A stretch of 64,000 nt of DNA from Shewanella sp. ANA-3 (GCF_000203935.1 NC_008577.1:2108001-2172000), one strand, 5' to 3'. Numbered from the stretch's first letter, positions 1-10,615 are shown. Made by a program: numbers and translations. The notes: generated by a model from the sequence alone, not told the origin.

Positions 1-2
1 GC

Positions 3-2177
3 GAAATCGTTCATCCGGTGGATGTGGTCCGTCACGATGAAGATGACCCATATTTAGTGGTCGCGGCAGACAAAGGTACTGCAACCTTCTCGGATATCGC
101 TAACGCCATTTCGCAGGAATACAACTTCTGGTTAGGCGATGCGTTCGCGTCGGGCGGTAGTAACGGTTACGACCATAAGAAAATGGGTATCACGGCCAGA
201 GGTGGTTGGGAATCGGTTAAGCGTCACTTCCGCGAAGTGGGTATCGATTGTCAAACCACAGACTTTAGCTGTTTAGGTATTGGTGACATGGCGGGTGACG
301 TATTCGGTAACGGTATGTTGTTGTCTAAGCACACAAAACTTGTGGCTGCGTTCAACCACATGCATATCTTTGTCGACCCGAATCCAGATACTGCAGCCAG
401 CTATGAAGAACGTGCCCGTTTATTTGCACTGCCACGTTCAACCTGGGAAGACTACAACAGCAAGCTGATTTCTAAGGGCGGCGGTATCTTCCTGCGTTCA
501 TCTAAGTCAATTCCATTGTCTGCTGAAATGAAGCAAATGCTGGAAACGGAAAAGACCTCGATGACCCCGACTGAACTGATGAAAGAACTGCTGAAAATGC
601 CAGTGGATCTGATTTGGAACGGTGGTATCGGTACTTATGTTAAGTCATCACGCGAAACTCATGCTGAAGTGGGCGACCGCGCTAACGATGCACTGCGTGT
701 CAATGGCCGCGAACTGCGCGCCAAGATCGTGGGCGAGGGTGGTAACTTAGGTTGTACTCAGTTAGGTCGTATCGAATACGCAGCTAACGGCGGTCGTATC
801 AACACTGACTTCGTGGATAACGTGGGTGGTGTGGACTGTTCTGACAACGAAGTTAACATCAAAATTCTATTAAACGCGTTAGTGGCTGAGGGTGAACTGA
901 CACTCAAGCAACGTAACCGTTTACTGGAAGAGATGACTGAAGAAGTCGGCCAAATCGTACTGCAGGATTGTAAAGATCAAACCCGTACGATTTCGGTCAC
1001 CCAAGTCCGTGGTGCTGAGCAGTTAAAAGAACAAATTCGCTTTATCCAGTATCTGGAAAAAGAAGGCAAGTTAGACCGCGCCTTAGAATTCTTACCGTCG
1101 GAAGAAGAGCTGGCAGAACGTTTAGCCAATGGCCGCGCCTTAACGCGTCCTGAGCTATCGGTGCTGGTAGCGTACGCTAAGATGGTACTGAAAGAGCAGT
1201 TACTGACTCAAGAAATCACCGAAGACACGCTGCTGAGCCAACTGTTGATTGCTTACTTCCCGAAACAACTTCAGGAACTGTACAGCCACAGAATGGTGAC
1301 GCACCCACTGCGCGGTGAAATCATCGCCACGTCACTGGCCAACGAATTGGTCAACGACATGGGTCTGAACTTTGTTCAACGTATGCAAGATGAGACTGGT
1401 GCCTCAGTTGCCGACGCGGCAATTTGTTACACTATGGCTCGCGAAGTGTTTGGTTTAGCTGAATTAACTAAAGCGATCACTGACTTAAACGGTATTGTTC
1501 CTGCTGTGGTTCAGGGCGAAATGCTGCATCAATTACGTCGCAACATGCGCCGTGCATGCCGCTGGTTCCTGCGTCACCGCAACCGTACTTGGAGCATCGA
1601 GCAAACTGTAGCCTTCTTCAAACCTGTATTTGAACAAATCAAAGCGAATGTTCATTCTTACTTGGTAGAAGAAGAAGCGGCGGGTATCCAAGCTGAGATC
1701 AACGCTCTTATCAAAGAGAATGTGCCTCAGGAAGTGGCAACCGTCGTGGCTAACATGAGCACGCTGTTCTCGGCGCTGGATATTGCGCAAATTGCCCAAG
1801 CCGAAGAGAAAACAGTTGAGCTCGTTGCCGAGACATATTTCAAACTCGGTGCCCGCGTTGAGCTGCACTGGTTCCTAGAGCAGATCAGTGCACAGCCTGT
1901 GGCAAACCATTGGCAAGCACTGGCTCGTGCAGCCTTTAGGGAAGAGTTGGATTGGCAACAACGTGCGTTGACGTCAGTGGTCTTAAGAACATGCAGTGAA
2001 ACCTGTGACGCCCAGAGCGTTATTTCTCAGTGGATTGATACCAATCAAGCCCTACTGGAAAGATGGTTCCATATGCTCGCTGACTTCAAAACGTCGCAAA
2101 GCCATGAGTTTGCTAAGTTCTCTGTCGCCCTGCGTGAACTGAACCTTCTGATCCTTCATTGCGAAGGCCATAAGTAA
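3..2177 (+). CDS. gdhB: NAD-specific glutamate dehydrogenase, C-terminal part (large ~180 kDa class)
   Basis: Open reading frame already open at the left edge, so only the C-terminal 724 or so residues are present; the family is usually about 1600 residues. It oxidatively deaminates glutamate to 2-oxoglutarate in the cytoplasm with NAD. The visible part begins inside the catalytic region, with the segments [15 protein letters not shown] and [18 protein letters not shown] typical of the large NAD-GDH family, followed by the nucleotide-binding region ([20 protein letters not shown]) and the long helical C-terminal domain. A GC-rich hairpin with a T-run follows the stop, so it ends its own transcript before pyrD. 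Family assignment is secure; the symbol follows Pseudomonas usage. Confidence 0.93.
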   Translation, partial: EIVHPVDVVRHDEDDPYLVVAADKGTATFSDIANAISQEYNFWLGDAFASGGSNGYDHKKMGITARGGWESVKRHFREVGIDCQTTDFSCLGIGDMAGDVFGNGMLLSKHTKLVAAFNHMHIFVDPNPDTAASYEERARLFALPRSTWEDYNSKLISKGGGIFLRSSKSIPLSAEMKQMLETEKTSMTPTELMKELLKMPVDLIWNGGIGTYVKSSRETHAEVGDRANDALRVNGRELRAKIVGEGGNLGCTQLGRIEYAANGGRINTDFVDNVGGVDCSDNEVNIKILLNALVAEGELTLKQRNRLLEEMTEEVGQIVLQDCKDQTRTISVTQVRGAEQLKEQIRFIQYLEKEGKLDRALEFLPSEEELAERLANGRALTRPELSVLVAYAKMVLKEQLLTQEITEDTLLSQLLIAYFPKQLQELYSHRMVTHPLRGEIIATSLANELVNDMGLNFVQRMQDETGASVADAAICYTMAREVFGLAELTKAITDLNGIVPAVVQGEMLHQLRRNMRRACRWFLRHRNRTWSIEQTVAFFKPVFEQIKANVHSYLVEEEAAGIQAEINALIKENVPQEVATVVANMSTLFSALDIAQIAQAEEKTVELVAETYFKLGARVELHWFLEQISAQPVANHWQALARAAFREELDWQQRALTSVVLRTCSETCDAQSVISQWIDTNQALLERWFHMLADFKTSQSHEFAKFSVALRELNLLILHCEGHK

Positions 2178-2194
2178 ACTTTTATAACAATCAG

Positions 2195-2223
2195 AAGCCC
2201 TGGCGATCGCCGGGGCTTTTTTT
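2195..2223 (+). terminator. rho-independent terminator after glutamate dehydrogenase
   Basis: A GC-rich imperfect hairpin (AGCCC..GGCG, loop ATCG, CGCC..GGGCT) is followed by a run of seven Ts, 18 bases after the stop codon. Confidence 0.85.
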
Positions 2224-2239
2224 AGGTCGAGGAAAATAC

Positions 2240-3259
2240 ATGTTTTATAAAATCGCACAGAAAGTCATGTTTCAGATGGATCCTGAGCGAGCGCATAATC
2301 TAGCCATTGGCAGCCTGAAAATGACAGGCAACAGCCCATTGAATGCGTTTTATGCCCAGAATATTGCGCCAGCGCCCGTCAGCTTTATGGGACTGACTTT
2401 TCCAAACCCTGTCGGTCTTGCCGCAGGTATGGATAAAGATGGCGAATCGATCGATGCCTTTCATGCGATGGGATTTGGTCATGTTGAAGTGGGCACTGTG
2501 ACCCCAAGACCACAACCCGGTAATGATTTACCCCGTTTATTTAGATTAAAACCTGCAAAGGCGATCATTAATCGCATGGGTTTTAATAACAAAGGTGTCG
2601 ATAATCTGGTCAAAAATTTGATCGCAAAGAAAACCGATATCATGGTTGGGGTCAATATTGGTAAAAATAAAGACACTCCAGTAGAGCAGGGCAAAGACGA
2701 TTATTTGATCTGCATGGATAAAGTTTATCCCTATGCGGCCTATATTGCGGTGAATATTTCATCACCGAATACACCCGGATTACGATCGCTGCAATATGGC
2801 GATCTATTAGATGAATTATTAAGCGCATTAAAAACCAAGCAACTTGAGTTGGCCGAGAAACATAAAAAATATGTGCCAATTGCCCTTAAAATTGCGCCCG
2901 ATTTAACCACGGAAGAAATCGAAAATATTGCGCAATCCTTGATTAAAAACAAGTTTGATGGTGCGATTGCGACTAACACAACGTTAACCCGTGACGGTGT
3001 AAGCGGCCTTGCGAATGCCAATGAAAGTGGTGGGTTAAGTGGTAAGCCATTGACAGAGCTTTCAACTAAAGTGATCAAACAATTAGCCACCGGTTTAAAT
3101 GGCCAGATCCCGATCATTGGTGTTGGTGGAATTAACAGTGCTGAAGATGCGTTAGCAAAATTTGATGCCGGCGCGACTATGGTACAGATTTACTCAGGTT
3201 TTATTTACCAGGGTCCAAAGTTAATTAAAGAAATTGTTGAAGCTTATCGCTTAAAATAA
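2240..3259 (+). CDS. pyrD: dihydroorotate dehydrogenase (quinone), class 2
   Basis: A 339-residue protein of the length expected for class 2 membrane-associated dihydroorotate dehydrogenase, the fourth step of pyrimidine synthesis (dihydroorotate to orotate, electrons to quinone, FMN cofactor). It starts with the amphipathic N-terminal helix ([20 protein letters not shown]) that binds the membrane. It contains [11 protein letters not shown], the [11 protein letters not shown] loop, NRMGFNNKG, the [11 protein letters not shown] active-site stretch with the catalytic serine region, and the FMN phosphate-binding GVGGINS near the C-terminus. The start ATG is preceded by GAGGAAA. The pyrD-zapC gene order is also found in E. 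coli. Confidence 0.97.
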   Translation: MFYKIAQKVMFQMDPERAHNLAIGSLKMTGNSPLNAFYAQNIAPAPVSFMGLTFPNPVGLAAGMDKDGESIDAFHAMGFGHVEVGTVTPRPQPGNDLPRLFRLKPAKAIINRMGFNNKGVDNLVKNLIAKKTDIMVGVNIGKNKDTPVEQGKDDYLICMDKVYPYAAYIAVNISSPNTPGLRSLQYGDLLDELLSALKTKQLELAEKHKKYVPIALKIAPDLTTEEIENIAQSLIKNKFDGAIATNTTLTRDGVSGLANANESGGLSGKPLTELSTKVIKQLATGLNGQIPIIGVGGINSAEDALAKFDAGATMVQIYSGFIYQGPKLIKEIVEAYRLK

Positions 3260-3260
3260 T

Positions 3261-3369
3261 GATCTTTAGATCAATATAGGATCTAAAATAGGATCTAAAA
3301 TAGGATCTTTTAATAATAACTGCGATCTAAAACGATCATTAGATCGCAGTTAAGATCTCAAAACAGATC
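3261..3369. repeat. GATC-dense block with 12-bp tandem repeat and perfect inverted repeat
   Basis: Ten GATC tetramers lie in 109 bases (at 3261, 3269, 3280, 3292, 3304, 3324, 3334, 3342, 3354, 3366). Within it a 12-bp unit TAGGATCTAAAA is repeated about 2.7 times (3277-3308), and a perfect 13-bp inverted repeat AACTGCGATCTAA/TTAGATCGCAGTT with an 8-base loop spans 3318-3351. The hairpin may terminate the pyrD transcript but has no T-run. The block lies 44 bases upstream of the zapC -35 element, so Dam methylation or SeqA binding could affect zapC; that is inference. Confidence 0.85.
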
Positions 3370-3412
3370 CACTAAGTAATTGTTAACTAATCTGTATTTT
3401 ATTATTTTTATT

Positions 3413-3441
3413 TTGATATTGAATAAAATATCTACTATGAT
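3413..3441 (+). promoter_or_regulatory. sigma-70 promoter of zapC
   Basis: TTGATA (3413-3418), 17-base spacer, TATGAT (3436-3441), about 30 bases upstream of the zapC start codon. Both hexamers differ from consensus at only one position, so this is a strong candidate promoter. Confidence 0.75.
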
Positions 3442-3471
3442 GTGCGAGTGTTCAAATAGTAGGTAAACGTT

Positions 3472-4005
3472 ATGTTATTATTGCCACAAAAGGATTGGCA
3501 CTGGAAATATAACGATTCGTATGGTGTATTAGGCGTTTCGTTAGGTGCCGAGATAGAGTTTCTGACAGCTTATAAAGCAAAATCATTAATTCCTGATGCC
3601 TTATCAAGCATGGAATTTAATATTGCGCACGCCAAATTTTATATGAGCTTGCTCGACAAGTTGCCGAAAACCTTATCCCTTACCGATGCTGCCATAGTGC
3701 AAATCGCCCTAAATGCAACTGCCGCGCATTTTATGCTGACACCGCAAATGCCAAAATCATGGTTTTTTGATTGCAGCGATGTGTGCGTATTTAGCGATGT
3801 GGGTAAAGTCTTTGAGCTTAAATGCCAAAAACAACGTGCGCTAGTCTTAGTCATCGAAAATACCCTACAATCCGCGTTAGTGATGTTATTATCGCCAGAA
3901 TGTGTGTTATCCGGCGCTAAAACCATGACGCAATTTGAAACCATTAAGGTGATGCATAATCGCTTACACCCATTAAGGGTACAGCGCCATGTTGTTGCGG
4001 CATAA
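3472..4005 (+). CDS. zapC: cell division protein ZapC
   Basis: A 177-residue cytoplasmic protein whose N-terminus (LPQKDWHWKYND...LGVSLG.EIEFLTAYK) matches ZapC (YcbW), which binds and bundles FtsZ polymers at the division ring. The length is close to the E. coli protein (about 180), and position immediately after pyrD is the conserved location. A good sigma-70 promoter precedes it and a hairpin terminator follows, so it can be transcribed separately from pyrD. The start ATG has AGTAGG upstream. Confidence 0.9.
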   Translation: MLLLPQKDWHWKYNDSYGVLGVSLGAEIEFLTAYKAKSLIPDALSSMEFNIAHAKFYMSLLDKLPKTLSLTDAAIVQIALNATAAHFMLTPQMPKSWFFDCSDVCVFSDVGKVFELKCQKQRALVLVIENTLQSALVMLLSPECVLSGAKTMTQFETIKVMHNRLHPLRVQRHVVAA

Positions 4006-4040
4006 ATGACGGTCTAGCCAAGTCTTGGCCGTCATTATTT
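4005..4040 (+). terminator. terminator after zapC
   Basis: Hairpin with outer stem AATGACGG/CCGTCATT and inner GCCAAG/CTTGGC, followed by ATTATTT. It starts at the last base of the zapC stop codon. Confidence 0.7.
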
Positions 4041-4430
4041 ATTGCGAGCTATTGCCAACATAGCTTGGTATTTTTCATTATTTTCGCACGGTTTTCCGCT
4101 TATCTGACACTATTCATTTACCCTATAAATAGACATGATTTACTGAAAGGTCAATTTAGAATATCGACAGCGTTATATCTCCTTATTAATCCAAATTATA
4201 GGCTTTAGTGATACTTATCATCCCGATGTTTGAACGCAAGATATGTGGGTAAATATAGATATGAGCGCTCTAGGATTGCTCTCCATTTATCTTAGAAATG
4301 GTGTTAATAAACTATTGGGTGAGGATAGACAATAAGTTTAGGTACGCGATTCATTCGATTGGTAAAGCTTAAGAGAAGTCGACCAGTTGAATATATCTTC
4401 AAATTTCTTTGTCGATACTTTAGTGAATAA
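4041..4430. other. intergenic region between zapC and adhE
   Basis: About 390 bases of AT-rich sequence between two convergent genes. I see no convincing reading frame, RNA gene or repeat here. Confidence 0.5.
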
Positions 4431-4470
4431 TGGGCTTTGTTTGCCTATATCGCTAAGGAAACAAAGCCCA
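4431..4470 (-). terminator. hairpin terminator candidate for adhE
   Basis: Perfect 12-bp inverted repeat TGGGCTTTGTTT/AAACAAAGCCCA with a 16-base loop, downstream of the adhE stop on the minus strand. The tail is only moderately T-rich. Confidence 0.6.
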
Positions 4471-4521
4471 GTCAATTTACTTACTACTTAATGCACTATT
4501 TTTATGTACTATTTTAATGTG

Positions 4522-7122
4522 CTATTGCTCGGTGAAGGGGCGGCCATAGTAGCTGTCGAGCAGTAGCTGTTTTAGCTCACTAATCAAGGGGTAGCGAGGG
4601 TTGGCGCCAGTACATTGATCATCGAAGGCATCCTCGGCGAGCTCGTCTAGTTTGGCGAGGAAGTCGGCTTCGTTAACTCCCGCTTCTTGGATAGATGCTG
4701 GAATGCCCAGCGTCTTCTTGAGTTGCTCGATTTTTTCCAGCAATTTCTCGACTTTTTCCGCATCTGAGTTTCCATCTAAGGCTAAATGATCGGCAATGGC
4801 CGCGTAGCGACAGAGGGCTTTGGGTCTGTCGTATTGGCTGAATGCGGCTTGCTTAGTGGGTAAGTCGGTCGCATTAAAGCGGATCACGTTACTAATGAGT
4901 AGCGCATTGGCCAGCCCATGGGCTAAGTGAAACTCGGCGCCCAGTTTATGGGCCATAGAGTGACAGATCCCAAGAAAGGCGTTGGCAAAGGCGATACCAG
5001 CTATAGTCGCGCCATTGTGCACTTTTTCACGGGCGATAGGGGATGCGCCGCCAAGCTGATAAGCATCGGGTAAATATTTGCACAGTAGGTCAAGTGCTTG
5101 CAGGGCTTGACCATCGCTGTACTCATTCGCCATTACGCTGACATAGGCTTCGAGTGCGTGGGTGATTGCATCAATTCCGCCGAAAGCGGTTAAGGATTTC
5201 GGCATATCCATCACCAGATTCGGGTCAACAATCGCCATGTTTGGGGTGAGTTGATAGTCGGCGATGGGGTACTTTTTACCGGTTTGTTCATCGGTCACCA
5301 CGGCAAAAGGTGTGACCTCTGAGCCTGTGCCGGATGTGGTGGGGATTGCCACCATAGTGGCTTTGACGCCCATTTTAGGGAATTTATAGATACGTTTACG
5401 GATATCCATAAAGCGCAGGGCTAAATCGGCAAAATCGACATCGGGATGCTCGTACATCACCCAAATAATCTTGGCCGCATCCATGGGCGAGCCACCGCCT
5501 AAGGCGATAATCACATCGGGTTTAAAGCTATTGGCGACTTTGGCACCTTGGCGCACTGTGGCCAGTGTGGGATCGGCTTCCACCTCGTAAAAGACTTCGG
5601 TTTCAAGACCCTGGGCTTTTAAAATCTTTAAGGTTTCGTCGCAATAACCTTGGTTAAACAGGAATCTGTCGGTCACTACGAGGGCGCGTCTTTTATCGCT
5701 CAATTCTTCAAGGGCGATGGGTAAACTGCCGCGGCGGAAGTAGATAGACGAAGGAAGCTTGTGCCACAGCATATTTTCAGCCCTCTTAGCGACGGTTTTC
5801 TTATTGATTAAATGGCTTGGACCGACGTTTTCAGAAATCGAGTTTCCGCCCCAAGAGCCGCAGCCTAAGGTGAGCGAGGGAGCGAGTTTAAAGTTGTACA
5901 AATCGCCAATTCCGCCTTGTGATGCTGGAGTATTGATTAGAATTCGCGCGGTTTTCATTCTAAAACCAAAGGTTTTCACCCGCTCGGTTTGGGTGTCTTG
6001 GTCAGTATATAAGCCGGATGTGTGGCCAATGCCGCCTAAGGCAACTAAGGCTTCGGCTTTATCGAAGGCGTCATTGAAATCGGCGGCGCGGTACATGCCA
6101 AGTAAAGGAGAGAGTTTTTCGTGGGCAAAGGCTTCGGCCTCAGTGATATCCGTGACTTCACCAATCAAGACCTTGGTAGTGTAGGGGACATCAATGCCCG
6201 CCATTTGCGCTATGGTCGCGGCGCTTTGGCCGACGATATCGGCATTTAAGCCGCCATTTTTAAGGATAACTTGTTGCATTGCAGCGGTTTGCGCTGCATT
6301 TAAGAGATAACCACCGTGGGTCGCGAAGCGCTCTTTAACTTGTTCGTAGATACTATCGACTACAATCACCGCTTGCTCTGAGGCACAGACAACACCGTTA
6401 TCGAAGGTTTTAGACATCAGAATCGAGCTGACCGCGCGTTTTATATCGGCGGTTTCATCAATCACAATTGGCGTGTTACCCGCACCCACGCCAATGGCGG
6501 GTTTGCCGGAGGAGTAGGCGGCTTTCACCATTCCTGGGCCACCTGTGGCGAGGATAAGGTTCACTTTAGGGTGGGTCATCAATTGGTTGGAAAGTGCCAC
6601 ACTGGGCTCATCAATCCAACCGATAATGTCCTTGGGCGCACCGGCGGCAATGGCGGCATCTAGCACCAGTTTGGCCGCTGTGGTGGTCGAGACTTTTGCC
6701 CTTGGGTGAGGGGAGAAAATAATCGCATTGCGGGTTTTAAGGCTTATCAACGCTTTGAAGATGGCGGTGGAGGTGGGATTCGTGGTGGGAACAATCCCAC
6801 AGATAATGCCCACTGGCTCGGCGATTGTGATAGTGCCGAAGGTCGGGTCCTCAGATAAAATCCCGCAGGTCTTTTCATCTTTATACTTGTTGTAAATGTA
6901 CTCGGAAGCAAAGTGGTTTTTAATCACTTTGTCTTCAATCACCCCCATTCGGGTTTCGGCTGCGGCCATTTTCGCGAGCGATATACGTGCATCGGCGGCG
7001 GCCAAAGCTGCGGCGCGGAAAATGGCATCGACTTGGGCTTGGCTAAAACTGGCATATTCGGCTTGCGCTTTGGCGACGCGCTCGACCATGAGATCCAGTT
7101 CTTGAGCATTGGTTACTGTCAT
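4522..7122 (-). CDS. adhE: bifunctional acetaldehyde-CoA/alcohol dehydrogenase AdhE
   Basis: An 866-residue fusion enzyme that reduces acetyl-CoA to acetaldehyde and then ethanol with NADH during fermentation; family members form long cytoplasmic filaments (spirosomes). The N-terminal half is the CoA-acylating aldehyde dehydrogenase, with the catalytic cysteine in DNGVVCASEQ and the NAD-loop region GVGAGNTP. The C-terminal half is an iron-dependent alcohol dehydrogenase with GGGSPMDAAK (nucleotide binding) and histidines in FLGICHSMAHKLG and FHLAHGLANA (metal binding). It is close to the 891 residues of E. coli AdhE. The start has AGGAG ten bases upstream. The divergent marC/ychE-type neighbour repeats the E. 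coli adhE-ychE arrangement. Confidence 0.97.
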   Translation of the reverse strand: MTVTNAQELDLMVERVAKAQAEYASFSQAQVDAIFRAAALAAADARISLAKMAAAETRMGVIEDKVIKNHFASEYIYNKYKDEKTCGILSEDPTFGTITIAEPVGIICGIVPTTNPTSTAIFKALISLKTRNAIIFSPHPRAKVSTTTAAKLVLDAAIAAGAPKDIIGWIDEPSVALSNQLMTHPKVNLILATGGPGMVKAAYSSGKPAIGVGAGNTPIVIDETADIKRAVSSILMSKTFDNGVVCASEQAVIVVDSIYEQVKERFATHGGYLLNAAQTAAMQQVILKNGGLNADIVGQSAATIAQMAGIDVPYTTKVLIGEVTDITEAEAFAHEKLSPLLGMYRAADFNDAFDKAEALVALGGIGHTSGLYTDQDTQTERVKTFGFRMKTARILINTPASQGGIGDLYNFKLAPSLTLGCGSWGGNSISENVGPSHLINKKTVAKRAENMLWHKLPSSIYFRRGSLPIALEELSDKRRALVVTDRFLFNQGYCDETLKILKAQGLETEVFYEVEADPTLATVRQGAKVANSFKPDVIIALGGGSPMDAAKIIWVMYEHPDVDFADLALRFMDIRKRIYKFPKMGVKATMVAIPTTSGTGSEVTPFAVVTDEQTGKKYPIADYQLTPNMAIVDPNLVMDMPKSLTAFGGIDAITHALEAYVSVMANEYSDGQALQALDLLCKYLPDAYQLGGASPIAREKVHNGATIAGIAFANAFLGICHSMAHKLGAEFHLAHGLANALLISNVIRFNATDLPTKQAAFSQYDRPKALCRYAAIADHLALDGNSDAEKVEKLLEKIEQLKKTLGIPASIQEAGVNEADFLAKLDELAEDAFDDQCTGANPRYPLISELKQLLLDSYYGRPFTEQ

Positions 7123-7439
7123 GATTAAAACTCCTAAAAAGATTTAGGGAATGCGCGATTCGCTAAATCTTCTTTATGATGAAAAATTACACCTAAAGCC
7201 TAAGTGAAAGTGTGATCGTTCAGTCAGTTTGGCGCTTTTATGTAATAAAAATACAGTAACAATGATCTGTTTTAGCCTCTTTGCCCTAAAATGAGTCGAG
7301 TATCTAAAGCAGCTATTACTCAAACTTGTGATTTAACCTCAAAAATCTCATTTTTCAGTCATCTGTGGTTAAGCTACTATACTTGCCCTTACGGTTAGTT
7401 TGATGAAATTGGCGTGACACGCTCAATAAGGACTGCAAC
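7123..7439. promoter_or_regulatory. divergent adhE-marC control region
   Basis: A 317-base gap between the two divergent genes must hold both promoters. A 9-bp inverted repeat AAGATTTAG/CTAAATCTT (7139-7171) lies in the presumed adhE leader and could be an operator or leader hairpin. I could not assign a specific FNR, ArcA or Rex site. Confidence 0.4.
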
Positions 7440-8072
7440 TTGGAGTTAACACTTTACGTTAAATTTTTTCTTGGCCTGGTTGCCATTATCAACCCCATTG
7501 GTTTGTTGCCAGTGTTTGTGAGCTTAACCAGCCATCAAACCGAAGCCGAGCGCAACCATACGGGTAAAGTGGCTAACTTTGCTGTGGTGGTGATCCTGCT
7601 GGTGACCATAGTGGCGGGACAACATATTTTGAATATGTTTAGCATTTCACTTTCGGCCTTTAGGATCGCTGGCGGCACGCTGATCGCGATTATTGCGATG
7701 TCGATGTTGCAGGGTAAATTGGGCGAGGTGAAACGCAACCAAGAGGAAGACCGCGAATCTTCGGCCATGGAGTCAGTGGCTGTGGTGCCGTTAGCCTTGC
7801 CGTTAATGGCTGGCCCTGGTGCGATCAGCTCGGTTATTGTATTTGCCGCAGAGCATAATTCCTTCTCCAATTTTGTGGCGATGTTCATTACCGTAATCAT
7901 TTTTGGTTTGGTGAGTTTCGCCCTGTTCAGAATGGCGTCAATCATCTACAAAATTCTTGGTAAAACAGGGATTAACGTTATTACCCGTTTGATGGGGCTT
8001 TTAATGCTGTCGATCGGGATTGAGGTAATTGCCGCTGGGATTAAAGGGCTGTTCCCACAACTTTTTAGCTAA
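7440..8072 (+). CDS. MarC/YchE-family inner-membrane protein
   Basis: A 210-residue hydrophobic protein with about six membrane segments (first: FLGLVAIINPIGLLPVF; last: LMGLLMLSIGIEVIAAGI). The NPIGLLP motif near the N-terminus and the central VPLALPLMAGPGAIS motif are diagnostic of the MarC family, whose transport function is unknown. The gene starts with TTG preceded by AAGGAC. Placement beside adhE matches ychE of E. coli, hence the suggested subfamily. Confidence 0.85.
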   Translation: MELTLYVKFFLGLVAIINPIGLLPVFVSLTSHQTEAERNHTGKVANFAVVVILLVTIVAGQHILNMFSISLSAFRIAGGTLIAIIAMSMLQGKLGEVKRNQEEDRESSAMESVAVVPLALPLMAGPGAISSVIVFAAEHNSFSNFVAMFITVIIFGLVSFALFRMASIIYKILGKTGINVITRLMGLLMLSIGIEVIAAGIKGLFPQLFS

Positions 8073-8082
8073 AATTGAAGAT

Positions 8083-8110
8083 GGGAGGACACCAAGTCCT
8101 CCCTTGTTTT
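8083..8110 (+). terminator. terminator after marC-family gene
   Basis: Perfect 8-bp stem GGGAGGAC/GTCCTCCC with loop ACCAA and a T-rich tail, 10 bases after the stop codon. Confidence 0.85.
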
Positions 8111-8329
8111 AGGTGTGGCATTGGCACAATTATCGACCTAGTTCTTTTGGTTTCCCTTAAGTCTTATTCTCCGACAAGAGAAGGTCTTCTACCACGCTAA
8201 TGAATGCAAGCATCTGTTTTTTAGGTGTTTAGCAGTTGCTAAATTAGCGCAAAATGGTCGTTATCGTGTTAATCCTATGCTATACCTTATTTGTCTTACC
8301 TTTTAACCCCATCTAATAAGGATATCGCT

Positions 8330-10324
8330 ATGAAATGGCAATGGATTGGCAACCTCAGCTTAAAGCAAAAATTACTTATGGTTGTATTGCCACCGTTATT
8401 TGCGTGTTTTCTGTATGGTGCGTTGTTTCTCATTGAAAAATATGAATATCGTCAAGAGCTCAAGCTGATTGTGCAATTGAGTGAACTGGCCGTCACCAAC
8501 AGTAACTTGGTGCATGAATTACAAAAAGAGCGCGGCATGAGCGCTGGCTTTATTGGCTCAGCCGGTAAAGCCTTTGCAGGCAAAATTCCTGGTCAAAGAC
8601 AGTTGACCGACACTCAGTTGAGACAATTCCAGGATTTCATTGCAAACAATGCGTTACCCGAAGTATTTGCGCCTAAGTTGCGGGAGATAAACACCCAACT
8701 TGGCCGCCTTTCTAGCATACGTTCTCAGGTCGATAGCCTATCCATTAGTGTGGCCGATGAAGTGGCCTATTACACCGACTTAAACAAACAGCTATTAGCC
8801 ATCGTCGATGAAACGGCAAAGGCGGGGGCTAACCAAGAAATTGCCATTAAGGCTGCAGCATTCAGTGCCTATCTACAGATGAAGGAGAGGGCGGGGATTG
8901 AGCGGGCGGTACTGAGTTCAACCTTCGGACAAGCAGGCTTTAAGCCTAAGGTTTATGCCAAGTTTATTACCTTAGTCTCTGAGCAAAATACGTATCTTGA
9001 GCGCTTCTTGGCGCTGGCCACGCCCAATTTGGTGGATGGTATTCGCCAGCTGCAAAATGGTAACGAAGTTAAAGAGGTTGAGGCATTAAGACAAATAGCA
9101 ACCGATCAAGATAATCAGAAAATTCAACAACAAAACCCAGAGGATTGGTTTGCTAAATCCACGGCGCGTATCGACCGTTTGCGTGACTTTGAGCAACAAG
9201 TTTCTGCTGATCTGTTAAAAACCACCACAGACCGACTCTTTACTGCCAACAAGCATATGTTCTTCGTGCTGGTGACCTTAACTGTGGTGCTAGTCTTAGT
9301 GTTATTGCTGAGTTTGTCGGTGATCCGTTATCTACACGACAGTGTGCATCATGTGTATTCGACGGTGACCAAGGCAAGAAAACATTATGATCTTAGTGTG
9401 CGCTTAACCCAAAACAGCTCGGATGAATTTGGGGAATTAGCCATTGCATTCAACGATATGATGAATGATTTCGAGAGTGTTATCCTGCAAGTGCGTGCTA
9501 GCGCTAGCAAGTTACAGCAAGCGGTAGAGCAAATGGATGTGTGCACCCACGCAATGGAGCAAGATGTGATGGCAGGGCACAGTGAGGCTGAGCAAGTGGC
9601 CTCGGCAATGACAGAGATGAGCGCAACCGTGGCAGAAATCGCCAGTAACGCCGTTAATGCCTCGGAAGCTTCCACCGCGGCGAACCATGAAGCGAAAGCG
9701 GGTAATATCGAAGTGGGCCGCACCAGTGCCGCCATTAAGGCTTTAGCCAATGATATTGATGGCGCCTCTAAAGCCATTAATGAACTCGACCGTGAAATCC
9801 ACGGTATTGTGGTGGTGCTCGATGTGATCAGCGGCATCGCCGAACAAACGAATCTACTCGCGCTTAATGCGGCAATTGAAGCGGCAAGGGCTGGCGAAAT
9901 GGGACGAGGCTTTGCTGTAGTGGCCGATGAGGTGCGAAGCCTCGCGCAGCGCTCACAAACCTCGACCTCGGATATTAAGAACATGACGGATAGACTCAAA
10001 TCGGGTGCCAGCATCGCCGTTAAAGCGATGGAGCGCGGGCTGATGCAGGCCAATAACAGCGTGCACGAAGCCGAGCAGGCGGGGATTGAGCTTAAACGCA
10101 TCGTAGAGCAAGTGGATATTATCGACCGCATGAATGAACAAATTGCCACGGCAACCCATGAGCAGTCTGCCGTGTCAGAGGATGTGAATCGCAATGCATT
10201 AAAAATCAGTGAAATTTACCTCAATACCCAGAGGATTTCGGATGAATTACGGGAATTGACCAAAGCACTGACCTACGATGCGGCCTTAATGTCTAAGGAA
10301 GTGAACAAGTTCCACGTCAATTAA
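8330..10324 (+). CDS. methyl-accepting chemotaxis protein with nitrate/nitrite-sensing (NIT) domain
   Basis: A 664-residue transmembrane chemoreceptor. TM1 ([21 protein letters not shown], about residues 16-36) leads into a large periplasmic helical domain; [17 protein letters not shown] is typical of NIT nitrate/nitrite sensor domains. TM2 lies around residues 308-332, followed by a HAMP domain and the cytoplasmic signalling domain with the highly conserved hairpin tip [19 protein letters not shown] (about residues 503-525). It signals through CheW/CheA. I chose the ATG at 8330 because AAGGA lies 7 bases upstream; a TTG further upstream is in frame but has no ribosome site. Ligand assignment is inference from the domain. 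Confidence 0.9.
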   Translation: MKWQWIGNLSLKQKLLMVVLPPLFACFLYGALFLIEKYEYRQELKLIVQLSELAVTNSNLVHELQKERGMSAGFIGSAGKAFAGKIPGQRQLTDTQLRQFQDFIANNALPEVFAPKLREINTQLGRLSSIRSQVDSLSISVADEVAYYTDLNKQLLAIVDETAKAGANQEIAIKAAAFSAYLQMKERAGIERAVLSSTFGQAGFKPKVYAKFITLVSEQNTYLERFLALATPNLVDGIRQLQNGNEVKEVEALRQIATDQDNQKIQQQNPEDWFAKSTARIDRLRDFEQQVSADLLKTTTDRLFTANKHMFFVLVTLTVVLVLVLLLSLSVIRYLHDSVHHVYSTVTKARKHYDLSVRLTQNSSDEFGELAIAFNDMMNDFESVILQVRASASKLQQAVEQMDVCTHAMEQDVMAGHSEAEQVASAMTEMSATVAEIASNAVNASEASTAANHEAKAGNIEVGRTSAAIKALANDIDGASKAINELDREIHGIVVVLDVISGIAEQTNLLALNAAIEAARAGEMGRGFAVVADEVRSLAQRSQTSTSDIKNMTDRLKSGASIAVKAMERGLMQANNSVHEAEQAGIELKRIVEQVDIIDRMNEQIATATHEQSAVSEDVNRNALKISEIYLNTQRISDELRELTKALTYDAALMSKEVNKFHVN

Positions 10325-10355
10325 TGGTGAAAGCCGGACATAAATCCCACTTTAT

Positions 10356-10408
10356 CAGGCGGTTTGTTTAGCAATTGCGCAACCGCCTGAAATCCTCTCT
10401 TTTTTACT
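10356..10408 (+). terminator. terminator after the chemoreceptor gene
   Basis: Stem CAGGCGGTT/AACCGCCTG (10356-10364 with 10381-10389), followed after a few bases by a run of six or seven Ts. Confidence 0.65.
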
Positions 10409-10436
10409 TGACCACCCACAGGCTTTTGCGTACAGT
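10408..10436 (+). promoter_or_regulatory. promoter of tRNA-Ser
   Basis: TTGACC (10408-10413), 17-base spacer, TACAGT (10431-10436), about 90 bases upstream of the tRNA and followed by a GC-rich discriminator as is common for stable RNA promoters. Confidence 0.6.
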
Positions 10437-10527
10437 ACCGCTCCGTTAACGACGAAAGCTTACGAGTAAAGCTTATGAAGTTGTAACATCGTGGCTGATT
10501 AACACGTGAAACTAATCACAACAATCT

Positions 10528-10615
10528 GGTGAGATGTCCGAGTGGCCGAAGGAGCACGCCTGGAAAGTGTGTATACGGAAACGTATCGAGGGTTCGACTC
10601 CCTCTCTCACCGCCA
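10528..10615 (+). tRNA. tRNA-Ser(GGA)
   Basis: An 88-base class II tRNA. Acceptor GGTGAGA pairs with TCTCACC, discriminator G, encoded CCA. The anticodon arm CACGC-CTGGAAA-GTGTG gives anticodon GGA. A long variable arm (TATACGGAAACGTATC) is typical of tRNA-Ser, and the T arm is GAGGGTTCGACTCCCTC. The integrase that follows 350 bases later, in the same orientation, suggests that the 3' half is the island's attachment site. Confidence 0.96.

Noticed and set aside
7123..7439. An FNR or Rex site ahead of adhE
   Set aside because: Only partial half-sites were found and none could be supported.
9385..10194. A 269-codon open frame on the minus strand opposite the chemoreceptor signalling domain
   Set aside because: It is the shadow of a strongly conserved coding region on the other strand, low in complexity (serine/alanine-rich), with no ribosome site or family motif.
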